From assembly GCF_902364365.1 (NCBI RefSeq), contig NZ_CABJDN010000008.1:238542-302541 (forward strand): a stretch of 64,000 nucleotides of DNA, given 5' to 3'. The notes beneath the pieces were generated by a model that saw only the letters and a list, made by a program, of their open reading frames with translations, did not search any database and was not told the DNA's origin. The position numbers and the translations under genes are program-made. How positions within the stretch are numbered: position 1 is the first letter of the stretch; the number at the start of each line of letters is the position of its first letter. Below are positions 44,118 through 53,093 of the stretch, one piece after another. The stretch is from Bacteroides intestinalis (lineage in GTDB: Bacteria > Bacteroidota > Bacteroidia > Bacteroidales > Bacteroidaceae).

Positions 44118-44624
44118 ATGAAAGCAATCCGAATTATTTTTTCCTTATTGCTGATTATGGCAATCAGTATACCGACTCTTTCTGCACAAACTAAGAAAGA
44201 AAAGAAAGAGCTAAAGAAACAAGCGGTTGAAAAACTCATCACATCCGGGAAATATAAAATAGATGTGAACCGGGCACTTCCTGCAAGGGGACGATCTGTG
44301 ATGCTGACTTCTCCATATTCTGTAGAAATCAGGAACGATTCCATCATATCCCATCTGCCTTATTATGGAAGGGCCTATTCAATTCCTTATGGTGGCGGAG
44401 AAGGGCTTAACTTCAAAGCTCCACTTACCGACTACAAGCTGGATTGGGATAAGAAAGGAACAGCAAAAATTAAATTCACGGCACGGAGCACGGAAGATAA
44501 ATTCGATTTTGATATTGACATTTTTAGCAACGGCTCCTCTACCATTTTCGTAAACATGCAAAAACGCCAGTCCATCAACTTTCAGGGAGAAGTAGATATG
44601 ACGGAAAAAGAAATGGAAAAATAA
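44118..44624 (+). CDS. DUF4251 exported protein
   Basis: This 168-residue protein has a signal peptide (MKAIRIIFSLLLIMAISIPT, cleavage before QTKKEKK) and a mature domain with YSVEIRNDSIISHLPYYGRA and YGGGEGLNF, which match the DUF4251 family. Function unknown, probably periplasmic. An AraC regulator gene starts 49 bp later with its own -7 box. Confidence 0.87.
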   Translation: MKAIRIIFSLLLIMAISIPTLSAQTKKEKKELKKQAVEKLITSGKYKIDVNRALPARGRSVMLTSPYSVEIRNDSIISHLPYYGRAYSIPYGGGEGLNFKAPLTDYKLDWDKKGTAKIKFTARSTEDKFDFDIDIFSNGSSTIFVNMQKRQSINFQGEVDMTEKEMEK

Positions 44625-44645
44625 GATATATAACCTGCCAATGAT

Positions 44646-44653
44646 TACCTTTG
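44646..44653 (+). promoter_or_regulatory. -7 box for the AraC gene
   Basis: TACCTTTG, exact TAnnTTTG, 20 bp upstream of the ATG. Confidence 0.5.
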
Positions 44654-44673
44654 TGCAATGATATCCCAAATTT

Positions 44674-45492
44674 ATGTACAAAGAATACCCACCCTGTAGC
44701 CTGCTCTCCCCCTATATTGACAAATATTGGGAATTTAAAGGCAATCCCGAATATGGAATGCGCATCAACATACTTCCCGACGGATGCACGGATTTTATCT
44801 TCACCCTTGGAGAGGCTACACAGACGGTAGATGGTAGGCTAACCATGAAACCTTACCGTTCCTACTTCATTGGACCGATGAATAGTTACTCGGAACTGGT
44901 AGCTTATGCGGAAACCGTTCATATGCTGGGAGTCCGTTTTCTACCTTCCGGATTATCACGTTTCATACAATTACCCCTGCACGAACTAACCAATCAAAGA
45001 ATTTGTGCTGATGAAGTAACTAACTTCTTCGATGCCTCGTTTGCAGAAAGACTATGTGAAGAGAATAACTTTGGAGACAGAATAAATATAATAGAAGAAT
45101 TATTCATCAAGTCTTTATACAAATATGATCTACAAACGGACCCACAGATTGTGTTTGCCATAGAACAAATAAACCGTCATCAGGGAAAACTCCCGGTACA
45201 ATCATTAGTGGAAGATATTTGCCTATGCCAACGACAATTCGAACGTAAATTCAAAATGAATACAGGATACACTCCCAAAATATACAGCAGAATTATGCAA
45301 TTCAAGAATGCGGTAGATTTATTGAGGAGTGCTACCTGCGATAACCTGTTATCTACTGCTGTTCATGCAGGATACTATGATGTCCCCCATCTTTCAAGAG
45401 AAATAAAAAGGATGTCAGGTAATACCCCCTACTCTTTTCTGGCCCTTCCTTCGCCGGAAGAAGAAGTCACGCTGACTTACGTAGAAGCATAA
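44674..45492 (+). CDS. AraC-family transcriptional regulator
   Basis: This 272-residue regulator has an N-terminal domain of the DUF6597 type (YKEYPPCSLLSPYIDKYWEF, ILPDGCTDFIF, VRFLPSGLSRFI) and a C-terminal double helix-turn-helix (LPVQSLVEDICLCQRQFERK, then FKMNTGYTPKIYSRIMQF and AGYYDVPHLSREIKRMSG). The adjacent pyridoxamine-oxidase-like gene downstream is a likely target or operon partner. The inducer is unknown. Confidence 0.93.
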   Translation: MYKEYPPCSLLSPYIDKYWEFKGNPEYGMRINILPDGCTDFIFTLGEATQTVDGRLTMKPYRSYFIGPMNSYSELVAYAETVHMLGVRFLPSGLSRFIQLPLHELTNQRICADEVTNFFDASFAERLCEENNFGDRINIIEELFIKSLYKYDLQTDPQIVFAIEQINRHQGKLPVQSLVEDICLCQRQFERKFKMNTGYTPKIYSRIMQFKNAVDLLRSATCDNLLSTAVHAGYYDVPHLSREIKRMSGNTPYSFLALPSPEEEVTLTYVEA

Positions 45493-45531
45493 ATGTCGTT
45501 TTTATACAATGAAGGAATATCTCCGGCTACT

Positions 45532-45539
45532 TATATTTG
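45532..45539 (+). promoter_or_regulatory. -7 box for the flavin-fold protein gene
   Basis: TATATTTG, exact TAnnTTTG, 31 bp upstream of the chosen ATG at 45571. It lies inside the in-frame upstream extension, which argues against the longer start. Confidence 0.55.
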
Positions 45540-45570
45540 CACCATTCAATTAACAAAACAGATTAAAAAG

Positions 45571-45978
45571 ATGGAAACACTTGAAAAGAAAGCCGCAGAA
45601 ATGCTTCAAAAGAGCGAAATAGTAGTTCTTACCTCTATTAACCAAGAGGGATATCCCCGCCCTGTACCAATGAGTATGGTTAAAACCGAAGGTATTTCAA
45701 CCGTTTGGATGTCAACCGGAAACGACTCATGGAAAACAGTTGATTTTCGCAAGAATCCGAAAGGTGGTTTATGTTTCTATGCCCAGGGAGACAGTGTTTG
45801 CATGACCGGTGATGTAGAAGTTATCACAGATGCAGACATCAAACAAGAACTTTGGCAAGACTGGTTCATCAACCATTTTCCCGGCGGCCCGACTGACCCG
45901 AACTATGTCATATTAAAGTTCAAGGCTAACCATGCCACTTACTGGATAGAAGGAAAGTTCATCCACAGAAAAGTTTAA
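45571..45978 (+). CDS. Pyridoxamine 5'-phosphate oxidase-like flavin-binding protein
   Basis: This 135-residue split-barrel protein has VVLTSINQEGYPRPVPMSM, the FMN-binding loop of the PNPOx-like fold, and STGNDSWKTVDFRKNPK, as in general stress protein 26 and related reductases. Partner substrates are unknown. I start at METLEKKAAEMLQ (45571), after the -7 box; the frame could extend to 45493, directly after the AraC stop. Confidence 0.87.
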   Translation: METLEKKAAEMLQKSEIVVLTSINQEGYPRPVPMSMVKTEGISTVWMSTGNDSWKTVDFRKNPKGGLCFYAQGDSVCMTGDVEVITDADIKQELWQDWFINHFPGGPTDPNYVILKFKANHATYWIEGKFIHRKV

Positions 45979-46047
45979 TGAGTATTAAGCTGTGTTCAAT
46001 AAAAAGATAATCTACCGGAAATTAACTCAATAAAGAATATAAATTCA

Positions 46048-46055
46048 TATATTTG
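46048..46055 (+). promoter_or_regulatory. -7 box for the S41 peptidase gene
   Basis: TATATTTG, exact TAnnTTTG, 25 bp upstream of the ATG. Confidence 0.5.
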
Positions 46056-46080
46056 CGTTTACTATAAAACGAACTTATAT

Positions 46081-47499
46081 ATGAAAATCAAAACTTTATT
46101 ATTCCTGTTTATCTGTCTCTCTTTAAGTGCCTGCAAGGATGATAACGATCCAAGTGGTAACGGTGATCGTCCTGATACGCAGGCATGGATAGAGGATACC
46201 ATGCGCGAACATTACTATTGGTACAATGAAATACCGGCAGCCGGTAAGCTGAATTATGCGAATGATCCGGAAACTTTCTTTAAATCGTTATTGTCTGATA
46301 AAGACGGGAAAGTTCGTGGAACCCAACACCAGTACTTCTCCTATATCAAAGCACTCACAGGAGGAAATACGCGTAGTACGATAAATGAAGAGTATTCATA
46401 CGGCTTTGAATTTACGGGTATTTATGCTGATAAAACACATCAGGACATACTTGCGCTCGTACTATATGTAGTGAAAGGTTCGCCGGCTGATGATGCCGGA
46501 TTGCAACGAGGCGACTGGATTACAAAAATCAATGATGCTCCGGTGACAGATACTAATTTTGCATCATTATCCGGTGGTGAAGCCTGTTCATTAACAATAG
46601 CCAAATGGGACCCGGCAACAAAGAAGTTTGTGCCTCAGAATGAAAAAATAAATTTAGCATCAGCCCGGAAAGTTGAAGATGATCCGGTATATACATGGAA
46701 CGTCATCGAGAGTCCGGCTAAAAATAAAAAAGTAGGTTATCTGCTTTACAACCATTTCACTGCAGGGAAAAGCGATGATGACACGTCTTACGACGACCAT
46801 TTAAAATCTCTCTCAGGCTCTGATTTCAACGGAGTGGATGAATTTGTCTTGGATTTACGGTACAACAATGGTGGAGCATTATCTTCCGGTATCTTATTAT
46901 GTACCATTCTCCAACCGGGAAATCAAATTGGCAGCAAATTAGGTTACCTACAATACAACGATAAACAAAAAAACAAAAAGGTCCAATTTAATACGAACAA
47001 GAGTTTACTCGGATCAAACGGGAAAAACCTGAACCTGAAAACACTGTATGTATTAGTAAGTAGTTCCAGTGCATCCGCTTCGGAAATGGTGATCAACTCC
47101 CTGGAACCTTTTATGAATGTTGTGGTAATTGGAGAAACAACTGTAGGTAAAAACGTCGGTTCACTGGAATATACAAGCGACGACAAGAAGTGGGAAATGC
47201 ACCCTATTGTTTGTCAAATATACAATTCAGTAGACTTTACTGATTATGCTGATGGAATAGCGCCGGACGTACAACTTGACGAAGCATTCACATACGTTGA
47301 TGCTCAAACTGTATCTCCCATTGAAATGTTTCCTTTAGGAGATCCGAATGAACACTTATTTAAAGCTGCCATAGACCTGATTGACGGAAAAGCCACCCTT
47401 ACCCGGAGTATAGATGCACCGGGCATAGTCACTTATAAGAAGGTCCCTGGTAACTCTATAGACAGAAAAGCAACCGGCAGTGTGATTATTAACAAATAA
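46081..47499 (+). CDS. S41-family (C-terminal processing) serine peptidase lipoprotein
   Basis: This 472-residue lipoprotein (LFICLSLSAC, lipid Cys about residue 19) has a central PDZ-like region (VVKGSPADDAGLQRGDWITK) and the S41 catalytic module. The nucleophile is Ser332 in SSASASEM and the general-base Lys357 is in GETTVGKNVG, spaced 25 residues apart as in Tsp. The tail-specific protease family cuts envelope proteins near their C-termini. The substrate is unknown. The MATE transporter gene begins 39 bp after its stop with its own -7 box. Confidence 0.92.
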   Translation: MKIKTLLFLFICLSLSACKDDNDPSGNGDRPDTQAWIEDTMREHYYWYNEIPAAGKLNYANDPETFFKSLLSDKDGKVRGTQHQYFSYIKALTGGNTRSTINEEYSYGFEFTGIYADKTHQDILALVLYVVKGSPADDAGLQRGDWITKINDAPVTDTNFASLSGGEACSLTIAKWDPATKKFVPQNEKINLASARKVEDDPVYTWNVIESPAKNKKVGYLLYNHFTAGKSDDDTSYDDHLKSLSGSDFNGVDEFVLDLRYNNGGALSSGILLCTILQPGNQIGSKLGYLQYNDKQKNKKVQFNTNKSLLGSNGKNLNLKTLYVLVSSSSASASEMVINSLEPFMNVVVIGETTVGKNVGSLEYTSDDKKWEMHPIVCQIYNSVDFTDYADGIAPDVQLDEAFTYVDAQTVSPIEMFPLGDPNEHLFKAAIDLIDGKATLTRSIDAPGIVTYKKVPGNSIDRKATGSVIINK

Positions 47500-47503
47500 T
47501 CCG

Positions 47504-47511
47504 TAAATTTG
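47504..47511 (+). promoter_or_regulatory. -7 box for the MATE transporter gene
   Basis: TAAATTTG, exact TAnnTTTG, 27 bp upstream of the ATG. Confidence 0.5.
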
Positions 47512-47538
47512 CAGTCCGAAATTTACAGACTGTAAATC

Positions 47539-48867
47539 ATGCAAGGAACAAAGAATCTGACTAAAGGGCCTATCAATCGCCAGCTATTTAATCTGGCGAT
47601 ACCTATTATGGCTACTTCCTTTATCCAGATGGCGTACAGCCTGACGGACATGGCATGGGTAGGCCGTTTAGGCAGTGAAGCAGTTGCTGCTGTCGGTGCA
47701 GTGGGTATACTCACCTGGATGTCCGGTTCCATAGCCTTACTGAATAAAGTAGGTTCTGAAGTCAGCGTAGGGCAATCTATCGGGGCTCGTAGCGAACAAG
47801 ATGCACGGCAGTTCGCTTCGCATAATATCAGTATTGCCCTGCTCATTTCTGTATGCTGGGCAGCCCTGTTATTTCTATTTGCCGATCCTATCCTGCATAT
47901 ATTCGAACTGAAAGAGCATATCACACAGAATGCCGTAACTTACCTGCGCATTGTCTCAACAGGATTACCTTTCGTCTTTCTATCGGCCGCTTTCACAGGA
48001 ATATACAATGCGGCAGGACGAAGCAAAACACCTTTCTACATCAGTGGTACCGGATTGATAATGAATATCATACTCGACCCGCTATTTATCTTCGGTTTTG
48101 GCTGGGGAACAGTGGGTGCAGCCCTTGCCACATGGTTATCCGAAGCTACTGTATTCGGTATTTTCATTTATCAGCTACGATATAAAGACAATCTGCTGGG
48201 AGGCTTCCCTTTTCTTACCCGTCTTAAAAAGAAATACACCCACCGTATATTCAAGCTCGGGCTTCCGGTAGCTACGCTGAACACCCTGTTTGCCTTTGTC
48301 AATATGTTCCTTTCACGTACGGCTTCGGAACAAGGGGGACACATCGGACTTATGGCTTTCACTACCGGAGGACAAATAGAAGCCATTACTTGGAATACCT
48401 CGCAAGGTTTCTCTACCGCATTAAGTACCTTCATTGCACAGAATTATGCTGCCGGAGAAAAATCAAGAGTAAAAAAGGCCTGGCGCACTACACTCTGGAT
48501 GACATCCATATTCGGTACCCTATGCTCATTACTCTTCATCTTCTTTGGAAGTGAAGTGTTTTCCATTTTCGTACCCGAACCGGAGGCTTTCCGCGTAGGC
48601 GGTGATTTTCTGCGCATAGACGGTTATTCACAACTCTTCATGATGCTGGAAATTACCATGCAAGGCGTATTCTACGGGTTAGGAAGAACGATTCCACCAG
48701 CAATCATCAGTATATCATGCAACTATATGCGTATACCCGTAGCCCTGCTTCTGGTACACATGGGAATGGGTGTAGATGCTATATGGTGGGCTGTAAGTGC
48801 AACAACCATTGCTAAGGGACTTATCCTCACACTCTGGTTTATACTTATAAAAAGAAAAATTCTCTAA
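47539..48867 (+). CDS. MATE-family efflux transporter
   Basis: This 442-residue multidrug/toxin extrusion antiporter has about twelve hydrophobic helices in two related halves. The start TKGPINRQLFNLAIPIMATS and MAYSLTDMAWVGRLGSEAVA are typical of the MATE (NorM/DinF) family. It would export a cationic or organic compound using the Na+ or H+ gradient. Substrate unknown. Confidence 0.94.
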   Translation: MQGTKNLTKGPINRQLFNLAIPIMATSFIQMAYSLTDMAWVGRLGSEAVAAVGAVGILTWMSGSIALLNKVGSEVSVGQSIGARSEQDARQFASHNISIALLISVCWAALLFLFADPILHIFELKEHITQNAVTYLRIVSTGLPFVFLSAAFTGIYNAAGRSKTPFYISGTGLIMNIILDPLFIFGFGWGTVGAALATWLSEATVFGIFIYQLRYKDNLLGGFPFLTRLKKKYTHRIFKLGLPVATLNTLFAFVNMFLSRTASEQGGHIGLMAFTTGGQIEAITWNTSQGFSTALSTFIAQNYAAGEKSRVKKAWRTTLWMTSIFGTLCSLLFIFFGSEVFSIFVPEPEAFRVGGDFLRIDGYSQLFMMLEITMQGVFYGLGRTIPPAIISISCNYMRIPVALLLVHMGMGVDAIWWAVSATTIAKGLILTLWFILIKRKIL

Positions 48868-48918
48868 AAATGGAGAACAAAAGACCTAAACATAACATCA
48901 ACATAATTGTTATATATC

Positions 48919-48926
48919 TAACTTTG
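48919..48926 (+). promoter_or_regulatory. -7 box for the OmpA-like gene
   Basis: TAACTTTG, exact TAnnTTTG, 37 bp upstream of the ATG. Confidence 0.5.
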
Positions 48927-48963
48927 CATTACAAACATAGTAACATTTTTAAAAGAACAACTT

Positions 48964-49638
48964 ATGAAAAAGATGAAAATTAGTGTACTGCTATTGAGCG
49001 GTGCTATATTATTAGGAAGCTGTAGTACGATGAACAATACCGCAAAAGGCGGTGTGATTGGTGGTGGATCAGGCGCAGCAGCCGGTGCTATCATTGGCGG
49101 ACTTATCGGTAAAGGTAAGGGCGCAGCTATCGGTGCGGCTGTCGGTGCGGCAGTAGGTACAGGTGCCGGTGTTGCCATTGGCCATAAGATGGATAAGAAA
49201 GCTGCCGAAGCTGCCAAAATTGAAGGTGCACAGGTAGAGAAAGTAACCGATACCAACGGACTTGCTGCTGTAAAAGTAACTTTCGAATCAGGCATCCTGT
49301 TTGGTTTTAATTCATCAGCATTGAGCAATACATCAAAAGCTTCTTTGCGCGAACTGGCCCAGATTCTGAAGGAAGACCCTACAACGGACATTGCTATCGT
49401 AGGACATACAGATAAAGTAGGTACTTATGAAGCAAACATGAAAGTTTCAAAAGACCGTGCATATACTGTAGAAAACTATCTGCAGGATTGCGGCGTTTCT
49501 CCTGCACAATTCAAGCAAGTGGAAGGCGTAGGCTACAATCAGTATGATGACAGCATGACAGCCAGTCAAAACCGTCGTGTGGATATCTATATGTATGCCA
49601 GCGAACAGATGATTAAGAACGCAGAAGCAGGTAAATAA
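48964..49638 (+). CDS. OmpA-family lipoprotein with glycine-zipper segment
   Basis: This 224-residue lipoprotein has a lipobox (ILLGSC, lipid Cys about residue 20), then a Gly/Ala-rich glycine-zipper stretch (residues about 32-75, GAAAGAIIGGLIGKGKG) that can insert in a membrane, then an OmpA peptidoglycan-binding domain (FGFNSSALSNTS, IVGHTDKVGTYEANM, VSKDRAYTVENYL, QNRRVDIYM). It anchors the outer membrane to peptidoglycan. A palindrome begins in its stop codon region. Confidence 0.95.
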   Translation: MKKMKISVLLLSGAILLGSCSTMNNTAKGGVIGGGSGAAAGAIIGGLIGKGKGAAIGAAVGAAVGTGAGVAIGHKMDKKAAEAAKIEGAQVEKVTDTNGLAAVKVTFESGILFGFNSSALSNTSKASLRELAQILKEDPTTDIAIVGHTDKVGTYEANMKVSKDRAYTVENYLQDCGVSPAQFKQVEGVGYNQYDDSMTASQNRRVDIYMYASEQMIKNAEAGK

Positions 49639-49642
49639 GCTA

Positions 49643-49710
49643 CAAACTACGAGCTACAAGTTACTGCGCTACCAGTCCGAAAGTACTCGTAGCTTGTAGC
49701 TCGTAGCTTG
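49643..49710. repeat. Palindrome of AGCTACAAGCTACGAG units
   Basis: CAAACTACGAGCTACAAG (49643-49660) pairs with CTTGTAGCTCGTAGCTTG (49693-49710) at 17 of 18 positions. Repeated GAGCTAC/GTAGCTC units extend on both sides. It lies between ompA-like and mtgA on the same strand, without a U-tract. Confidence 0.75.
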
Positions 49711-49744
49711 TCGTTACTAACCAACAAAAGCCACGACAATAAAT

Positions 49745-50443
49745 ATGAAGAAGATTTTGCGAATCCTACGCAATCTGATACTCTTTTTCTTTATCTCCAC
49801 TATTCTCACGGTGGTGATTTATCGTTTTATTCCCGTTTACTTCACTCCCCTTATGGTTATCCGTAGTACCCAACAGATTTTTAAAGGCGAAAAACCGGTC
49901 TGGCATCACAGTTGGGTTTCTTTTGATAAAATCTCTCCTCACCTGCCGATGGCGGTAATCGCTTCGGAAGACAATCGCTTTGCTACTCACAATGGTTTCG
50001 ATTTCATAGAAATAAAAAAAGCTATGAAAGAGAATGAAACACGAAAGCGGAAGCGAGGAGCCAGTACCATCAGCCAACAGACTGCAAAAAATGTATTTCT
50101 TTGGCCCCAATCTTCATGGACGCGAAAAGGACTTGAAGTTTACTTCACCTGGCTTATTGAACTCTGTTGGTCGAAAGAACGGATCATGGAAGTATATCTT
50201 AACTCTATCGAAATGGGAAAAGGTATTTATGGAGCAGAAGCTACCGCCAAATACAAGTTCCACACCACTGCTGCTAAACTGACAGCAGGTCAAAGTGCAT
50301 TGATTGCAGCAACCCTTCCCAACCCCATACGTTTTGATTCCGCACACCCGTCAGCTTACATCCTGCGCAGACAGTCACAGATATTAAGGTTGATGAAGTT
50401 AGTTCCCAAATTTCCTCCGGTAGAAAAAGCAGAAAAGAAATGA
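49745..50443 (+). CDS. mtgA: Monofunctional peptidoglycan glycosyltransferase
   Basis: This 232-residue protein has one N-terminal membrane helix (about residues 8-30) and a GT51 domain: [18 protein letters not shown] with the catalytic Glu, [12 protein letters not shown], and [17 protein letters not shown]. No transpeptidase domain follows, so it only polymerises lipid II into glycan strands. The stop overlaps the start of the DUF5103 gene (ATGA at 50440-50443), so they are translationally coupled. Confidence 0.96.
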   Translation: MKKILRILRNLILFFFISTILTVVIYRFIPVYFTPLMVIRSTQQIFKGEKPVWHHSWVSFDKISPHLPMAVIASEDNRFATHNGFDFIEIKKAMKENETRKRKRGASTISQQTAKNVFLWPQSSWTRKGLEVYFTWLIELCWSKERIMEVYLNSIEMGKGIYGAEATAKYKFHTTAAKLTAGQSALIAATLPNPIRFDSAHPSAYILRRQSQILRLMKLVPKFPPVEKAEKK

Positions 50444-51690
50444 AGAAAGCCTTGCCATTGTTCTTAATTTGTATACTTATCTGTTGTGGAGCACACGCCC
50501 AACGTACAGAAGTTTATAATCCGCATATACATACGGTGCAGGTCATCGCTAACAACGACTATATGGCTCCTGCCGTCATCCGGTTGGGTGAAGGTGAAAC
50601 TGTAGAAATCTCATTCGACCACCTCACGCACGATTACCATCGTTATCAGTATGTCCTCACACATTGCAATGCAGACTGGACCCCGTCCGACCTTTCCGAA
50701 ACAGAATACCTGGATGGTTTCAATGATAATCCGATAGAGGATCACGATATTTCCGTCAACACTACTCTGCCCTACACACACTATCGCCTGACGCTTCCCA
50801 ATGAACAGGTACGTCCCAAACTTTCCGGTAACTATCGTCTGTTGGTTTATGATGATGCAGAGAGCAAAAATAAACCCGCTTTCAGCACTTGTTTCCGGAT
50901 ATTGGAGAAAGAGGTAAATATATCAGCACAAGTCAGCAGTGACACAGAGATAGATCGTAACAAGACCCATCAGCAAGTCAGCTTCAGTATCCAGCATAAG
51001 GGATATCCCATTCGTAACCCTCAGAATGAAATCAGAGTACGCGTTTTACAGGATAATCGTACAGACAACGAAGTTACCAATCTTCAACCTTCTTACGTTG
51101 GTCCTGACCAGTTACGCTACGAACATAACCGTGCGCTAATATTTCCAGCAGGAAACGAATACCGCCGTTTCGAAATGGTAAGTACACGATATGCCTCACA
51201 AGGTGTGGAAAGTATCCGCTATCATGCCCCTTACTATCACGTCACGCTGCAACCGGACCAGCCACGCCTACTAAATTATAGTTATGACCAGGATCAGAAT
51301 GGGCGTTTTGTAATACGGTATGATGAAGCAGTGGATAACACTACGGAAGCAGATTACTTCTTTGTACATTTCTCTCTGTTATGGGAGAACCCGCTTACAG
51401 AGGGAAAGTTTTATCTGCAAGGAGCTTTCACGTACGATGATTTTAATGAAGAGAATCTGTTGAAATACAACCCGGAGACTCACGCTTATGAGTGTGCCCG
51501 ATTGCTGAAGCAGGGAGCATATAATTATCAGTATCTGTATGTAGCACCCGGAAGTACGATAGGAAGCACCGCACAGGCAGAGGGGAATTTCTATGAAACG
51601 GAGAATGAATATCTGATACTTGTTTACCACCGACCCTTTGGAGAGAGGTATGACCGGCTGATCGGTATGCAACAGGTTAGTTATAAATAA
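50440..51690 (+). CDS. DUF5103 exported protein (type IX secretion plug-like)
   Basis: This 416-residue protein has a signal peptide ([20 protein letters not shown]) and the conserved DUF5103 body, including [26 protein letters not shown]-like [12 protein letters not shown] and YVAPGS near the C-terminus. A related protein plugs the T9SS translocon in gliding Bacteroidetes, although Bacteroides generally lacks that system, so the role here is unclear. It is coupled to mtgA. The convergent cydB gene lies beyond a nested palindrome. Confidence 0.87.
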   Translation: MKKALPLFLICILICCGAHAQRTEVYNPHIHTVQVIANNDYMAPAVIRLGEGETVEISFDHLTHDYHRYQYVLTHCNADWTPSDLSETEYLDGFNDNPIEDHDISVNTTLPYTHYRLTLPNEQVRPKLSGNYRLLVYDDAESKNKPAFSTCFRILEKEVNISAQVSSDTEIDRNKTHQQVSFSIQHKGYPIRNPQNEIRVRVLQDNRTDNEVTNLQPSYVGPDQLRYEHNRALIFPAGNEYRRFEMVSTRYASQGVESIRYHAPYYHVTLQPDQPRLLNYSYDQDQNGRFVIRYDEAVDNTTEADYFFVHFSLLWENPLTEGKFYLQGAFTYDDFNEENLLKYNPETHAYECARLLKQGAYNYQYLYVAPGSTIGSTAQAEGNFYETENEYLILVYHRPFGERYDRLIGMQQVSYK

Positions 51691-51751
51691 GAAGCTAACT
51701 AAACAGGTATTTGCCCAGCTCATTTTGCATCTTTACAGTAAGTCTTATAGA

Positions 51752-51837
51752 GTGTTGACCTTGGTTAACAGGCTTGTCAACGTAGGTTAACAGAGCCGTC
51801 AACCAAGGTTGACAGGCCTGTTAACCAAGGTCAACAC
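51752..51837. repeat. Nested GTTAAC/GTCAACC palindrome cluster
   Basis: GTGTTGACCTTGGTTAACAG with two more bases (51752-51773) is perfectly complementary to 51816-51837 (22 bp). The 42-bp interval contains further versions of the same unit, including the self-complementary GTCAACCAAGGTTGAC around 51799. At least five half-sites occur. It lies between the convergent DUF5103 and cydB genes. Confidence 0.85.
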
Positions 51838-51921
51838 CCTGTTATTCCTAAGGGCAAACGTTATATTCATTAGTCCTGAACAAAACAATCCCTTATATAA
51901 AACAAATGAATCAATAATCTC

Positions 51922-53067
51922 TTAGTACGAATGCCCTCCGTCCTTCATCTCTTTCTCATCGATCTTATGTATATCAATGCTTCTCCAAGCATAGAAGATA
52001 TATGCGAGCACAAACGGAACCAAGAAAGAAACATAGAACATCACCCTCAATGTAAACTCACTGGAACAACTGTTTGCGAGCGTCAGTGAACTTTGCAAAT
52101 CACTTGTAGAAGGATAATAAGCCGTATTATTGTAGCCCGCAACAAGCAGTAATGCCAACACTGCAAGCACCGTACCGATACCTGTAAACCAAATACCCTT
52201 ATCAAATTTAGGCTTTAACAAACTCTTCCCAATACCAAAAAGCACCAGTACCACCCCAATAAGGAAAAGCACCAACACCATCGGCATTTCAATAAAGTTC
52301 GTCAGATACTTATAAGGCTCCATGAAGATTTCTCCCGTCTCCGGTTTCACAGCATATCCATCCGCCAACAGTGTACGGATAACGAATGACAAAAAGAATA
52401 CCAGGAACAACACCGAATTTCCTATCAGGGAACGACGGCTACGTGCCACCAAATCTTTATCATCAATATTATTAATGAAATACAGAGCACCCAGAATGCG
52501 TGAAAGGAAAAATACAGCCAATCCCAACACTACATTCCACGGGTTAGTCAATGCATCCAGTCCGTGCCAGCCATTTGCCCACTGACTGATAACGGGCATC
52601 ACCGTATTCGTAATGTTGGCTTTATTGACATAGAACTCCGAACCTGTAAAGAACGTAGCTACTGCACCACCCAGCAGCACCGGCCCTACTACACCGTTAA
52701 TCACCAGAAAAGTGCGATATGTATTCTTTCCTAACAAATTCCCCGCCTTGCTCTGAAATTCGTAACTGACAGCCTGCAACACAAAGCTGAACAGGATAAT
52801 CATCCACAACCAGTATGCACCACCGAAACTCGTACTGTAGAACAACGGAAACGATGCAAAAAATGCACCACCAAACGTAACCAACGTCGTAAATGTAAAC
52901 TCCCATTTCCGTCCTGTGGAGTTAATCATCATCTTCCGGTGTTCTTCCGTCTTACCCAGACAGAAGATAAGCGAATTACCTCCCTGCACAAACAGCAGGA
53001 ATACAAGAAGGGCCCCCAGCAATGATACCACGAACCACCAATATTGTTGTAGAAATATGTAAGACAT
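51922..53067 (-). CDS. cydB: Cytochrome bd quinol oxidase subunit II
   Basis: CydB (381 residues) has about eight to nine hydrophobic helices and the recognisable start MSYIFLQQYWWFVVSLLGALLVFLLF, with GGANS-like FVQGGNSL and NPWNVVLGLAVF. It pairs with CydA to form a high-affinity terminal oxidase that lets the anaerobe use or remove trace oxygen. The gene is 26 bp after cydA, separated by a TTAATTAT-type AT repeat. Confidence 0.95.
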   Translation of the reverse strand: MSYIFLQQYWWFVVSLLGALLVFLLFVQGGNSLIFCLGKTEEHRKMMINSTGRKWEFTFTTLVTFGGAFFASFPLFYSTSFGGAYWLWMIILFSFVLQAVSYEFQSKAGNLLGKNTYRTFLVINGVVGPVLLGGAVATFFTGSEFYVNKANITNTVMPVISQWANGWHGLDALTNPWNVVLGLAVFFLSRILGALYFINNIDDKDLVARSRRSLIGNSVLFLVFFLSFVIRTLLADGYAVKPETGEIFMEPYKYLTNFIEMPMVLVLFLIGVVLVLFGIGKSLLKPKFDKGIWFTGIGTVLAVLALLLVAGYNNTAYYPSTSDLQSSLTLANSCSSEFTLRVMFYVSFLVPFVLAYIFYAWRSIDIHKIDEKEMKDGGHSY

Positions 53068-53093
53068 GAACTTTAATTTTTAATTATTAATTA

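Noticed and set aside
45493..45570. Longer start for the flavin-fold protein right after the AraC stop
   Set aside because: The region contains an exact -7 box and the 26 extra residues do not belong to the PNPOx fold.
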